Positions 1 to 8,068 of a DNA stretch of 32,751 nucleotides are shown one piece after another. The translations under genes and the position numbers were made by a program. The stretch is taken from contig JAPPAJ010000009.1 in assembly GCA_026705565.1 (NCBI GenBank), positions 1 to 32,751 on the forward strand. Reading direction: 5' to 3'. The stretch's first letter is position 1. Each line of letters begins with the position of its first letter. A model generated the notes under the pieces. It was given only the letters and a program-made list of their open reading frames with translations, had not been told where the DNA came from and did not search any database. Origin of the DNA: Caldilineaceae bacterium. GTDB taxonomy: Bacteria > Chloroflexota > Anaerolineae > Caldilineales > Caldilineaceae.

Positions 1-65
1 CGATCCCGTGGGGGACCCCGACGACCCGTGAACGAGATGGGCCGGCTGTCCAGTCTGGCCTATAA
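1..65 (+). CDS. tnpB: TnpB (IS605 OrfB family), C-terminal tail, partial
   Basis: Only the last 20 codons are inside the window, entering from the left edge and ending at TAA 63-65. The tail reads IPWGTPTTRERDGPAVQSGL. It is identical except for one Thr/Ser change to the tail of the better preserved copy at the right end of the window, where the upstream residues carry the TnpB zinc-ribbon and RuvC-III signature. TnpB proteins are RNA-guided endonucleases of IS200/IS605 elements. Taken alone this stretch would not be recognisable; the identification rests on the match to the right-hand copy. Confidence 0.7.
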   Translation, partial: IPWGTPTTRERDGPAVQSGL

Positions 66-74
66 GTCCCAAAC
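1..74 (+). mobile_element. Right end of a TnpB-type (IS200/IS605 group) element, left copy
   Basis: Bases 1-74 match the reverse complement of 32558-32631 with three substitutions (positions 15, 56 and 72); similarity stops abruptly after base 74. That stop defines the likely right end of the element, nine bases past the tnpB stop codon. Bases 40-60 form an imperfect hairpin: GGCCGG pairs with CTGGCC, CT pairs with AG, and one T is bulged. A subterminal imperfect hairpin about 10-14 nt inside the end is what Y1-transposase (TnpA) elements carry. No tnpA is visible. Confidence 0.6.
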
Positions 75-150
75 ATGACTACCGGTTCGCAGGAGCGATA
101 GCCTGAGGCCTCCGCACCCCCGCGCCGCAACCGGCCCGACCATGACAAGG

Positions 151-762
151 TCAGACGGCCCGCACCGGCCGCTCGAGCACAGGGCAGGTCCAGTCGGAGC
201 AGGCATGCAGTGGGATGGTGCCATCGACTGGCACGGCGAGCACGTGGCCCACGGAGTAGGGCACGGTGCGCCACGGCTTCCCCTGGGGAGGGGTCACGGT
301 TGGGACGGCCATGCGGTCGCCCACGATCCAGTCGTCGGGCAGTTGCCCCCAGAGCACGACGCGGCCCCACGGTGCCACATCGCCAGTCAGACGATACCAG
401 CCTCGCTGCAGAAGCCACCCTTGACGGCCGGACAGGTCGGCCGCCGCGGCGGTCCAGCGGCCGGTCACCTCCCACTCCGTGCCGCCGGACGGACGAAGCA
501 CCGGCACGCCGAACACCTCCGGAGGCTGGCTGTAGAAGGTCCATTCCTTCGGCAGGCGTGCAACAGTGCCGGTCGCCGGCCCCACGGGCGCGGGATCCAA
601 GCGGGGCCAAGGGCCGTCCACCTCGGGGATCGCTCCGCCAGAACAGGCCGCGAGCACCACGGCAAGCAGGATCAAGGCGCACGTCCGAGAGCCAATCGGG
701 ACTACCCGAGGAGAGAAGCGAAGGAAGTGCAATATCAATCCAACAATGGAATATATATTCAT
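151..762 (-). CDS. Predicted lipoprotein of unknown function
   Basis: This 203-residue protein has a basic N-terminal stretch, a hydrophobic segment and a lipobox (VVLAAC, lipidated Cys at about residue 40), so it should be exported and membrane-anchored. The remaining roughly 160 residues are Trp- and Pro-rich with no family I recognise. The last 15-20 residues (LHACSDWTCPVLERPV) resemble the opening strand of a bacterial SH3 domain, but the protein stops there, 77 bp from the TnpB element boundary, so a C-terminal truncation is possible. The start is the first ATG; a later start inside the signal peptide cannot be excluded. It is divergent from the PhyH gene across an AT-rich gap of about 110 bp. 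Confidence 0.6.
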   Translation of the reverse strand: MNIYSIVGLILHFLRFSPRVVPIGSRTCALILLAVVLAACSGGAIPEVDGPWPRLDPAPVGPATGTVARLPKEWTFYSQPPEVFGVPVLRPSGGTEWEVTGRWTAAAADLSGRQGWLLQRGWYRLTGDVAPWGRVVLWGQLPDDWIVGDRMAVPTVTPPQGKPWRTVPYSVGHVLAVPVDGTIPLHACSDWTCPVLERPVRAV

Positions 763-805
763 AACAAAATAGAGAGCATCCGGAGGCCACTCCCGTCCCT
801 GTCAA

Positions 806-814
806 TGGTATGAT
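806..814 (+). promoter_or_regulatory. Extended -10 promoter candidate for the PhyH/ABC operon
   Basis: TGGTATGAT is a TGn plus TATGAT extended -10 element, 58 bp before the PhyH start codon and within the only AT-rich stretch nearby. No good -35 hexamer lies 16-18 bp upstream, which is acceptable for extended -10 promoters. Prediction only. Confidence 0.4.
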
Positions 815-871
815 CGGGTTCTCCCAATCAGGCACAAAGTCGAATGGCTCCTCCGGGCCGGACAACAATAT

Positions 872-1600
872 ATGACGGTAGTCACCGAAACCATCGCGGC
901 GAACTTTGAGCGGGACGGCTTCCTGATCGTCCCCGACCTGTTCACCGCGGACGAGGCAGCCCGCCTCAAGACGGAAATGCAGGCCATCCTGGACGAGGTC
1001 GCGCGCGAACGGCAAGCCGAGAGCGGGGATGACAGGGCCGTCATCTTCAACGCCGGCGTGCATGTCGGTCTGGCTTCCCGCAGCCCCATGTACCAGGAAT
1101 GGGTGGCGGACCATCGCATCCTGGATGTACTGGAACCGATCCTCGGACCGGATATCGAGTTCCTGAGCGACAAGGCCGTCTTCAAGGACCACGACACGGA
1201 CTTCGGCAGCCCATGGCATCAGGATCATCCCTACTGGGTGGGCAGCCACAAGATCTCGCTGTGGGTTGCGCTGGACGAGGCAACGGTGGCCAATGGCTGC
1301 CTGAAACTGATCCCCGGCTCCCACCGGGCTGAGACTGGGCACGCCACGGTGGACGACGGGCACGGATTCAATTATCGGGTGGGCGACCAGGACGCGCTGG
1401 AGGTGGAGGCCGTGACCGCGCCCCTGCCCGTGGGCGGTGCCATTGTCTTCCACGATCTGACCCTCCACGCCAGCCACGAGAACGCGTCCGGCGCGGACCG
1501 CTGGGTCTGGATCCCCACCTACCGCTCACTGCATCATGACGACCCGCCCTACCCCTGGGCCGTCGCCGCCCGCCCGGTGCGCACCGCCAATCAAACCTGA
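872..1600 (+). CDS. Phytanoyl-CoA dioxygenase (PhyH) family protein
   Basis: This 242-residue protein is a predicted Fe(II)/2-oxoglutarate-dependent oxygenase. The iron-binding triad is visible: H116-x-D118 in SPWHQDHPYW, and a distal His in LHASHENAS (H199 or H202), followed by an Arg (R210) in the place used to bind the 2-oxoglutarate carboxylate. The core motif NGCLKLIPGSHR is typical of PhyH proteins. The substrate is unknown. The gene opens a same-strand series with a sugar ABC importer and two dehydrogenases, so hydroxylation or oxidative demethylation of the imported compound or a derivative is a reasonable inference. The ATG at 872 has no strong ribosome binding site. Confidence 0.85.
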   Translation: MTVVTETIAANFERDGFLIVPDLFTADEAARLKTEMQAILDEVARERQAESGDDRAVIFNAGVHVGLASRSPMYQEWVADHRILDVLEPILGPDIEFLSDKAVFKDHDTDFGSPWHQDHPYWVGSHKISLWVALDEATVANGCLKLIPGSHRAETGHATVDDGHGFNYRVGDQDALEVEAVTAPLPVGGAIVFHDLTLHASHENASGADRWVWIPTYRSLHHDDPPYPWAVAARPVRTANQT

Positions 1601-1609
1601 AACCGCTTC

Positions 1610-1640
1610 GGCAGGCCGCCCCTTGGCGCGGCAGCCTGCC
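1610..1640 (+). promoter_or_regulatory. Intercistronic hairpin between PhyH and the binding-protein gene
   Basis: GGCAG pairs with CTGCC and GCCGC pairs with GCGGC around a CCCTTGGC loop, giving about 10 bp with a 3-nt bulge. It sits in the 77-bp gap between the two genes and has no immediate T-run. It could be an RNA-stabilising or attenuating element. Confidence 0.3.
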
Positions 1641-1677
1641 CCGTACGGTCTTAATACTTTTCCAAGGAGTTTGCGAA

Positions 1678-2994
1678 ATGAACGGATACATGCCAAGCCG
1701 ACGCCGCTTCCTGGCGCTATCGGGTACGTTGAGCGCCGCCACGGTCCTGGCGGCCTGCGCCTTGCCGGAGCCCGGTGGTGAAGGCGCGATGATGGCGGAA
1801 GGCGTCACCCTGAGCCACTGGCAGCACCATTCCACCGGCCGCGCCGCGGCGGTGGAGGAATTCAAGGCCCAGTTCGAGGAGGCCAACCCCGACATCACCA
1901 TCGACTTCCAGTCCATTCCCTGGGCGGAGTACTGGGGCAAACTGGCTGCCGGCATCGCCGGCGGAGAGGGTTCCGCCCCCGACGTCTTCCAGATTCCGAT
2001 GGGACTGGTCGAGCAGTACATTGCCGGCGACAACCTGCTGCCTGTCTCGGATTCCGTGATCACCTCGGGTGAGATTGAAGAGAGCTACCTGCCCTGGACC
2101 GTGCAGCGCGGCCAGCGGGGAGGCGAGTACTATGGCCTGCCCTTGGACGTGCAGACCCTGGTCATGTACCGCAACGACGCCATCTACGAAGAGGCCGGAC
2201 TCGATCCCAAGGCGCCGTACGCCGACCTGGCCGACATGTACAACCAGGCCGCCCTGCTCACCCAGCTCGAGGGCGGGGACGATGACCGCATTGGCATCCA
2301 CACAGGCTACTACAGTGCCTTCCAGACCATCCTGTATCAGCAGTTCCTGCAGCGGGAACGGGACGGACAGGCCTGGGTGGACGAGTCCACCAACCAGCTG
2401 GTGTGGCCCGACTATCCGGAGATCCTGGAAACCTTCACGTGGTTCTGCGACCTGTCCGGTTCCTCGGACGACGATTCCTTCCTCAGCGGCCAGAACCGGT
2501 TCGCCCTGGGACGCGCGGCCATGCAGATCGGCCATCCGGTAACGCGCGGCTCCCTGCTGGCGCAGGCGCCGGACATGGCCTATTCCATCGTGCCCTTCCC
2601 GACCCGGTCGGTCGGCCAGGACCTCTACACCGCCGGCTCGCACTGGATGTGGGTCGTCGGCAAGTGGGTGCCCGACTCCGAGGCGGGATGGAACTGGGTG
2701 CACTACTGCACCAACCGCGATGCCCAGATTGTCTGGAACGATGTGGCGGGCGACCTGCCCAGCTTCCAGGGCCTGGGTGCGGATCCGATGTTCCGTCCCG
2801 ACAGCAACGCCGAGGTCTGCCTCGACTCCCTCGAGTACGCCACGCCCTGGGAATGGGTCGGCTGGGCCGAATGGGTCAAGGAACTGGGCGACGGCCGCGA
2901 CCGCGTCGTGATTGGCGGCGAGGCTCCGGCCGCCTCCTTCGACACCATGGTGGCCAACCTGAACGACGTTATCGCCGACAACACGGTCAGTTGA
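1678..2994 (+). CDS. Sugar ABC transporter substrate-binding lipoprotein (family 1)
   Basis: A 438-residue extracytoplasmic solute-binding protein. The N terminus combines a twin-arginine-like motif (RRRFLAL, residues 8-14) with a lipobox (LAAC, Cys27), implying export and lipid anchoring. The mature protein begins with an acidic, Met-containing linker (GGEGAMMAEG) and then the family 1 sugar-binding pattern of alternating strands and helices (EEFKAQFEEANPDITID; GSAPDVFQIPMG). A clear AAGGAG ribosome binding site lies nine bases before the ATG at 1678. It is followed by two family-matched permeases, so the set is a carbohydrate importer of the UgpB/MalE-like class. The ligand cannot be read from sequence; the downstream dehydrogenases and isomerase suggest a polyol, inositol-like or modified sugar. 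Confidence 0.88.
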   Translation: MNGYMPSRRRFLALSGTLSAATVLAACALPEPGGEGAMMAEGVTLSHWQHHSTGRAAAVEEFKAQFEEANPDITIDFQSIPWAEYWGKLAAGIAGGEGSAPDVFQIPMGLVEQYIAGDNLLPVSDSVITSGEIEESYLPWTVQRGQRGGEYYGLPLDVQTLVMYRNDAIYEEAGLDPKAPYADLADMYNQAALLTQLEGGDDDRIGIHTGYYSAFQTILYQQFLQRERDGQAWVDESTNQLVWPDYPEILETFTWFCDLSGSSDDDSFLSGQNRFALGRAAMQIGHPVTRGSLLAQAPDMAYSIVPFPTRSVGQDLYTAGSHWMWVVGKWVPDSEAGWNWVHYCTNRDAQIVWNDVAGDLPSFQGLGADPMFRPDSNAEVCLDSLEYATPWEWVGWAEWVKELGDGRDRVVIGGEAPAASFDTMVANLNDVIADNTVS

Positions 2995-3010
2995 CGGACG
3001 CCTTGACAGG

Positions 3011-3038
3011 CACCGGGGCGGGCTCACCCGCCCCGGTG
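3011..3038 (+). promoter_or_regulatory. Perfect 12-bp hairpin after the binding-protein gene
   Basis: CACCGGGGCGGG and CCCGCCCCGGTG form a perfect 12-bp stem around a CTCA loop, 17 bases after the stop codon. No T-run follows. Stable hairpins here commonly protect the upstream mRNA or reduce read-through so that binding protein exceeds permease; that role is inferred. Confidence 0.6.
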
Positions 3039-3094
3039 TCGTACCCGTCCGTCGCGACAGCCGCATTCTTCCGACCCACACCACCAAACCAGCC

Positions 3095-4006
3095 ATGAAA
3101 AGAGGGGTTTCGCGCCTGCAGCTGCGGGAATACCTCTGGGCCTACACCTTTTTGGGCCCGGCCTTCTTCTTTCTGCTGGTGTTGGTTGTGTTTCCCATCC
3201 TGTTTGCGCTTTGGATCAGCCTGCACGACTGGAGCCTGATCCCGCGCGATTTCCCCTGGATTGGTTTCGCGAACTATGCAGAGGCCATTGAGGATGCCCT
3301 GACGCGCAAAAGCCTGCGCAATACATTGGTCTACACCATCGGAGTCGTGCCGGTCGGCATGAGCCTCGCGCTGGTCCTGGCATTGATCATGAACCAGGAC
3401 CGGCTCCCCTTGCGCACCGCCCTGCGCACCGTCTACTTCATTCCGGTCATTACCTCTTGGGTGGCGGTCTCCTTTGTCTGGATTTGGATGTTCGAGCCCC
3501 ACTACGGGATGGTGAACAACGTCCTGGGATTTTTCGGCATCGAAGGGCCCAAGTGGCTGGCCTCACCGACCTGGGCGCTCCCCGCCATCATGCTCGTGGC
3601 CATCTGGAAGGGCCTCGGGTTCAGCATGGTGATCTTCCTGGCCGGTCTGCAAAGCATTCCCCGCGAGTTCTATGAAGCCGCCCAAATCGACGGCGCCAGC
3701 CGCTGGGCCCGCTTCCAGAACATCACCTTCCCGCTGCTGAACCCGACCATCGTCTTCATCACGGTGACGGGGGTCATCGGCTCGCTGCAGGTGTTCACGC
3801 CGGCCGTCATCATGACCACACGGCAGGGCGAGGCCGGCGGCCCGATCGACTCGACACGGGTGATGGTTTACCACATCTATGCCACGGCCTTCCGCTACAA
3901 CGATCTGGGGTTCGGCGCCGCCCTGGCCTTCGTGCTGTTTGCCCTAATCCTGGTGATCACCCTGATTCAGCTCAGGGTCACCCAGCGCGAGTTCGAATAC
4001 GGCTAG
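3095..4006 (+). CDS. Sugar ABC transporter permease (UgpA/MalF-like)
   Basis: This 303-residue inner-membrane protein begins with a cytoplasmic N terminus and a long hydrophobic segment (LWAYTFLGPAFFFLLVLV), followed by several more predicted membrane spans. The EAA loop that contacts the transporter ATPase is clear around residues 190-216 (EFYEAAQIDGASRWARF...FPLLNP). It pairs with the second permease 7 bp downstream to form the heterodimeric channel of a carbohydrate importer. The ATG at 3095 follows a 100-bp gap containing the hairpin described separately; no strong ribosome binding site is visible. Confidence 0.9.
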   Translation: MKRGVSRLQLREYLWAYTFLGPAFFFLLVLVVFPILFALWISLHDWSLIPRDFPWIGFANYAEAIEDALTRKSLRNTLVYTIGVVPVGMSLALVLALIMNQDRLPLRTALRTVYFIPVITSWVAVSFVWIWMFEPHYGMVNNVLGFFGIEGPKWLASPTWALPAIMLVAIWKGLGFSMVIFLAGLQSIPREFYEAAQIDGASRWARFQNITFPLLNPTIVFITVTGVIGSLQVFTPAVIMTTRQGEAGGPIDSTRVMVYHIYATAFRYNDLGFGAALAFVLFALILVITLIQLRVTQREFEYG

Positions 4007-4013
4007 CCTCGCC

Positions 4014-4880
4014 ATGACCGCAACAGCCCCGACGCAAGCCCCTCCGGCCAACGGCCGCCTGCCATGGCTGGGCAAGGGCATCGGCCTGTTTGTGCTGCTG
4101 ATCGGCGGCGTCTGGATGCTGCTGCCCCTGGGCTGGATGCTGTCCGCGTCCCTGATGCCCCTGTCCGAGGTCATCAAAGTTCCACCGGTCTGGTTCGCCC
4201 CCACCAAGTACACCGTCGGCAATTTCAGCGAGGTCTGGTTCAACATCGGCTTCTGGCGTTTCTCCCTGAACAGCGCCTTCGTGGCCCTCACGATTACCAC
4301 CTGCCAACTGCTCACCAGCACAATGGCCGGGTTTGCCTTTGCCCGTTATGAATTCCCCGGCCGCACCGTCATCTTCATCGTGATCCTGTCCACCCTCATG
4401 ATCCCGTTCCAGGTGATCATGATCCCCCTGTTCATCATGATGGCGAAGATGGGCTTGGTGAACACCTACTGGGGCATGATCGTGCCGGCCATCGTGACCC
4501 CGTTCGGCATCTTCCTCATGCGCCAGTTCATGCTGAGCGTGCCCAAGTCCCTGCTGGAGGCTGCGCGCATCGACGGCGCCTCCGAGCCCTACATCTACGC
4601 GCGCATCATGCTGCCCCTCAGCAAGCCGGCCATTGCCGCGCTCACGATCTTCACCTTCCTGTCCGCCTGGGACGACTTCCTCTGGCCGCTGATCATCATC
4701 AACAGCAAGCAGAAGTGGACACTGCCCATCGCCATGTCCCGCTTCACCGAGCAGTACATCTCCCAGACCCACCTGCAAATGGCCGGGGCCGCGGTCATGT
4801 TCCTGCCGGTGCTGATCGTCTTCCTGCTGATGCAGCGCAACTTCATCGAAGGCGTGGCCATGACCGGCCTCAAGGGCTGA
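4014..4880 (+). CDS. Sugar ABC transporter permease (UgpE/MalG-like)
   Basis: A 288-residue multi-span membrane protein, the second half of the importer channel. The EAA motif is at about residues 179-206 (LLEAARIDGASEPYIY...MLPLSKPA), and the C-terminal region (TIFTFLSAWDDFLWPLIII) is typical of MalG-type permeases. It starts 7 bp after the stop of the first permease, which implies co-translation. No nucleotide-binding subunit follows; the next genes are dehydrogenases, so the importer must borrow an ATPase encoded elsewhere, as known for MsmX/UgpC-type shared ATPases. Confidence 0.9.
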   Translation: MTATAPTQAPPANGRLPWLGKGIGLFVLLIGGVWMLLPLGWMLSASLMPLSEVIKVPPVWFAPTKYTVGNFSEVWFNIGFWRFSLNSAFVALTITTCQLLTSTMAGFAFARYEFPGRTVIFIVILSTLMIPFQVIMIPLFIMMAKMGLVNTYWGMIVPAIVTPFGIFLMRQFMLSVPKSLLEAARIDGASEPYIYARIMLPLSKPAIAALTIFTFLSAWDDFLWPLIIINSKQKWTLPIAMSRFTEQYISQTHLQMAGAAVMFLPVLIVFLLMQRNFIEGVAMTGLKG

Positions 4881-5011
4881 TTCGGACCACCGCTGGACCC
4901 GACGCGTCCGCGGCACCTCCGCCGCACATTCGATCCTGGCCCGCGCGCTTCGGTCCCGGCCGCCCATATCCGGCACGACACCGGAACCCCGACCTCCATC
5001 AGGCACACCCC

Positions 5012-6010
5012 ATGCACAGAGTAGGCATCGTCGGAGCAGGGAGCATCTCCCGAGTCCATGCCGCCGCGTGGGCGCGGCTGCCGGTGGAACTGGCGGGATG
5101 GCACGACGTCGTGCCGGAAGCCGCTGTGGCGGCGGCGGAACGCTGGGGCGGCCGCGCCTTCGATGTCCTGGAGGACCTGCTGGCCGCGTCCGACATTGTG
5201 GATGTCTGCACCAACGTCGCGGCCCACCCGGAGCCGGTTCTGGCGGCCGCACACGCCGGCAAGACCATCGTGTGCGAAAAACCGCTGGCCCGGACCGTGG
5301 CCCAGTGCGAAGAGATTCTGGCCGTCTGTACAGAGAGGCAAGTCCCTCTGTTTGTGGCCCACGTGGTTCGGTTCTTTCCCGAGTTCGAAGCCGCCTGGCG
5401 AACCGTGCAGGCGGGAACCATCGGCAAACCGGGAATGATGCGCACGGTGCGGGCAGGAGGCTTTCCCCGCATGGGCGGCGGAGCCGCGGCTCGGCGCTAT
5501 GCGGACTTCGAACAGAGCGGCGGCGTCATCATGGACGTGGGCATCCACGACATCGACTTCCACCGCTGGTGCATGGGCGAAGTCGAACGGGTGTTTGCCC
5601 GAGGCCTGTTGGAGGCGGGTGTGCCGGAGTGCGACCATGCCCTCCTGGTCCTGCGGTTCGAGTCGGGCGCCATCGGCCACATCGAAGCCAGCTGGGCACA
5701 CACACCCGGCCGCACCCGCACCCACTTGGAAATCGCCGGCGACCAAGGCCTCGTGGCCTGGGACTCGCGGGATCCCGCCTCGTTGTCCTGGCGCACGCGG
5801 ACGGACAACATGCCCATGACACGGAACACACTGCAGGAAGCGGACCACCCCTACTTCGCCGAACTGGCACACTTCCTGGATTGCCTGGACAAGGGCTGCG
5901 AGTTTCGAGTGACCCCGCACGACGCCCTGATGGCCGTCAAGGTTTCGCAAGCCGCCCTCCACTCCATCCGCACCGGCCAACCGGTCGCGATTGCCGACTT
6001 CAGGGATTGA
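5012..6010 (+). CDS. Gfo/Idh/MocA family NAD(P)-dependent oxidoreductase
   Basis: A 332-residue dehydrogenase. The Rossmann dinucleotide site is VGIVGAGSISRVHAA at residues 4-18, the family EKP motif (VCEKPLAR) is near residue 88, and the substrate-side motif MDVGIHDIDFHRW is near residues 173-185. Members oxidise cyclic polyols and sugars such as inositols. I chose the ATG at 5012 because the fold begins immediately after it (MHRVGIVGAG); the open frame extends upstream only as antisense-like sequence overlapping the permease. It lies 131 bp after the permease and 2 bp before a second Gfo/Idh gene. Confidence 0.9.
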   Translation: MHRVGIVGAGSISRVHAAAWARLPVELAGWHDVVPEAAVAAAERWGGRAFDVLEDLLAASDIVDVCTNVAAHPEPVLAAAHAGKTIVCEKPLARTVAQCEEILAVCTERQVPLFVAHVVRFFPEFEAAWRTVQAGTIGKPGMMRTVRAGGFPRMGGGAAARRYADFEQSGGVIMDVGIHDIDFHRWCMGEVERVFARGLLEAGVPECDHALLVLRFESGAIGHIEASWAHTPGRTRTHLEIAGDQGLVAWDSRDPASLSWRTRTDNMPMTRNTLQEADHPYFAELAHFLDCLDKGCEFRVTPHDALMAVKVSQAALHSIRTGQPVAIADFRD

Positions 6011-6012
6011 CC

Positions 6013-7008
6013 ATGGCCGTCCGCATTGGCCTGTGCAGCCTCGACCATCTGCATGCGATGTCCTATCTGGCCTGCCTGGCCGAGGTTCCGGACATCGATC
6101 TGGTTGGCATCTGGGACGACGACAAGAAGCTCCGGGAGGCAACCGCCCAACGCTTCAACACGCAGGCCTGCGCCTCACTGCAGGACCTCCTCGACCGGAA
6201 CCCGGACGGAGTCATCGTCTGCTCGGCCAATGCCCTCCACCGGGAACATGTCGAAGCAGCTGCCCAGCTCACTCCGTACATCCTGTGCGAAAAGCCAATC
6301 GCCACCTCCGCGGCCGATGGCCAGGCCATGATCGACGTTTGCCAAGCAGCCGGTGCCAAGCTTCAGATCGCGTTCCCGGTCCGGTTCGCACCGGCCGTGG
6401 CCGAAGCCAAGCGCATGCTGGACGCAAACCGGTTGGGCCGGGTCTACAGTGCCGCCTGCACCAACCAGGGCTTCAACCCGGGCAGATGGTTCGTGAACCG
6501 GGAGCAGTCCGGCGGAGGCGCCGTCATCGATCACACCGTGCATGTAGTCGATCTGCTGCGCTGGTTCTGGGATACCGAGGTGGTCGAGGTCTATGCCGAA
6601 ATTGGCCTCGGCTTCTTTCGGCCGGACCTTGACATCGACGATGCCGGCCTCCTCAGCTTCCGCTTGGCCAACGGTGTCTACGGCACGCTGGACACCAGCT
6701 GGTCCAGGCCGGAGGGCCACCACAGCTGGGGCAATGTCATCCTCGAACTGGTCGGTTCCGAGGGCGTTCTGTCCGTGGACGCCTTCCGTCCCCACTTGGA
6801 TGTCACCGCCGGTACCCCGCGCCGTTCGTATTGGCACCCTTGGGGCCGCAGCCCGGACCACGGCCTAATCGACGACTTCGCGGACATGATCCGCACCGGG
6901 CGCGAACCGTCCATCAGCGGACACGACGGCCTGCAGGCCCTGAGGGTGGCCCTGGCCGCCTACGAGTCCGCCCAAACCGGCCAGCCCGTTGCCCTCGACC
7001 ACGACTGA
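6013..7008 (+). CDS. Gfo/Idh/MocA family oxidoreductase with atypical nucleotide motif
   Basis: A 331-residue paralogue of the preceding gene, starting 2 bp after its stop. The EKP motif (LCEKPIAT) near residue 93 and the motif GGGAVIDHTVHVVDLLRW near residues 167-184 place it in the family. The glycine loop expected at the N terminus is replaced by RIGLCSLDHLHAMSY, so the usual G-x-G-x-x-G pattern is missing. Related subfamilies carry a Ser/His-rich loop here, so cofactor binding may be retained in altered form. It may act with its neighbour on successive intermediates of one substrate; that is inferred from context only. Confidence 0.86.
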   Translation: MAVRIGLCSLDHLHAMSYLACLAEVPDIDLVGIWDDDKKLREATAQRFNTQACASLQDLLDRNPDGVIVCSANALHREHVEAAAQLTPYILCEKPIATSAADGQAMIDVCQAAGAKLQIAFPVRFAPAVAEAKRMLDANRLGRVYSAACTNQGFNPGRWFVNREQSGGGAVIDHTVHVVDLLRWFWDTEVVEVYAEIGLGFFRPDLDIDDAGLLSFRLANGVYGTLDTSWSRPEGHHSWGNVILELVGSEGVLSVDAFRPHLDVTAGTPRRSYWHPWGRSPDHGLIDDFADMIRTGREPSISGHDGLQALRVALAAYESAQTGQPVALDHD

Positions 7009-7076
7009 TTCCCGCGTCGTACCGCCGGACGCGCCTTTCCTGAACTCCATCCAGCCTCCACCAGCGAGCTCGTGCC

Positions 7077-7928
7077 ATGCATCTGCGACTTGGAACCTCC
7101 ACCTACTCCTACTGGCACTTCACGCCGGACAAGACACCCATCGAGACCGTGCTCGAATCGGCCCACGAACTGGGCTTGTCCGGCGTGGAAATCCTCCACC
7201 GCCAACTGGAGAGCGAGGAGCGGGACTATCTGCAGCGTCTGAAGCGGCGGGCCTTCGAACTGGGCCTGTCACTATACAACCTGTCGATCCACCAGGATTT
7301 CGTGTGGGCCGAACCGGAGGCACGGCAACGCCAGGTGGAACACACGCTGCACTGCATCAACCTGGCCCATGAGATGGGCATTCCCTCCATCCGCGTCAAT
7401 TCGGGCGGCTGGCGTAAGGAAGGCTCCTTCGACGACCTGATCCAGGCGCGCGGGTGGGTGGAACCCTGGCCGGGCCACACACAGGACGAAGGCTTCGATT
7501 GGGTTTGCGACTGCATTCACCAGTGCCTGGACCGCGCCGCGGAACAGGGGGTCATGCTGCTTCTGGAGAACCATTGGGGCCTGACCACCTTCGCCGACGG
7601 GGTGCTGCGCATCCTGGACACCGTCAACTCCCCATGGCTGGGCGGAATCCTGGACATGGGCAACTACCTTTTCGAGGACGACATGTACGCGGCCATGGAG
7701 AAGGTGGCTCCGTACATCAACCTGGCCCACATGAAAACCTATCCCGGAGGCGGGTCCTGGTATTCCCTGGATCTGGACTATGCCCGGGTGTTCAGGGCCC
7801 TACTCAGTGCCGGGTTCTCAGGTTATGTCTCCATTGAAATGGAAGGGGCGGATCCGCCGGAGACGGCCATGCCCTACAGCATCGAACTGGCCCGCCAAGC
7901 TTGGCACGAGGCTGTTCACCGCGAATAG
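7077..7928 (+). CDS. Sugar phosphate isomerase/epimerase (xylose isomerase-like TIM barrel)
   Basis: A 283-residue AP-endonuclease-2/IolE-type TIM barrel. Probable metal ligands are visible in order: Glu in LLLENHWG (about 163), Asp in GGILDMGNY (about 191), His in INLAHMKTY (about 219) and Glu in GYVSIEMEG (about 252). Such enzymes isomerise, epimerise or dehydrate keto-sugars and inosose derivatives and are often partnered with Gfo/Idh dehydrogenases, as here. It is the last gene of the plus-strand catabolic run, 68 bp after the second dehydrogenase. A related paralogue sharing the ENHWG motif lies at 9536-10318. Confidence 0.87.
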   Translation: MHLRLGTSTYSYWHFTPDKTPIETVLESAHELGLSGVEILHRQLESEERDYLQRLKRRAFELGLSLYNLSIHQDFVWAEPEARQRQVEHTLHCINLAHEMGIPSIRVNSGGWRKEGSFDDLIQARGWVEPWPGHTQDEGFDWVCDCIHQCLDRAAEQGVMLLLENHWGLTTFADGVLRILDTVNSPWLGGILDMGNYLFEDDMYAAMEKVAPYINLAHMKTYPGGGSWYSLDLDYARVFRALLSAGFSGYVSIEMEGADPPETAMPYSIELARQAWHEAVHRE

Positions 7929-8068
7929 GCCCGGCGCGATTGTTCCCGTTTTGCCGAGAACCTTGGACTTCGACAACAACTGGATGCACCAATGCGAAAC
8001 CAACTTAATTGTTCCGCAAGGGCATTGGATTCCAGATCAAGCAAGCTGGTCTCAAGCAACCGCGTAGC

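Larger units (their letters stand above)
1..90 (+). ncRNA. Predicted 3' end of omega-RNA with guide (about 75-90), left copy
   Basis: In TnpB systems the omega-RNA (reRNA) overlaps the 3' end of tnpB and the element's right end, and its guide is the roughly 16-20 nt of host DNA immediately beyond that end. With the element boundary placed after base 74 by comparison of the two copies, the guide would begin at 75 (ATGACTACCGGTTCGC...). The 5' part of the RNA lies outside the window. This is a prediction from family knowledge and one boundary comparison; transcription is not shown. Confidence 0.35.

Noticed and set aside
3978-5252. Long antisense frame over permease and dehydrogenase genes
   Set aside because: His/Gly/Arg-rich composition typical of the shadow of a high-GC gene; no motifs and no ribosome binding site.
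5068-6012. Long open frame running into the second Gfo/Idh gene
   Set aside because: It is a shifted reading of the first Gfo/Idh gene, Arg/Gly-rich and without fold features; the real start is ATG 6013.
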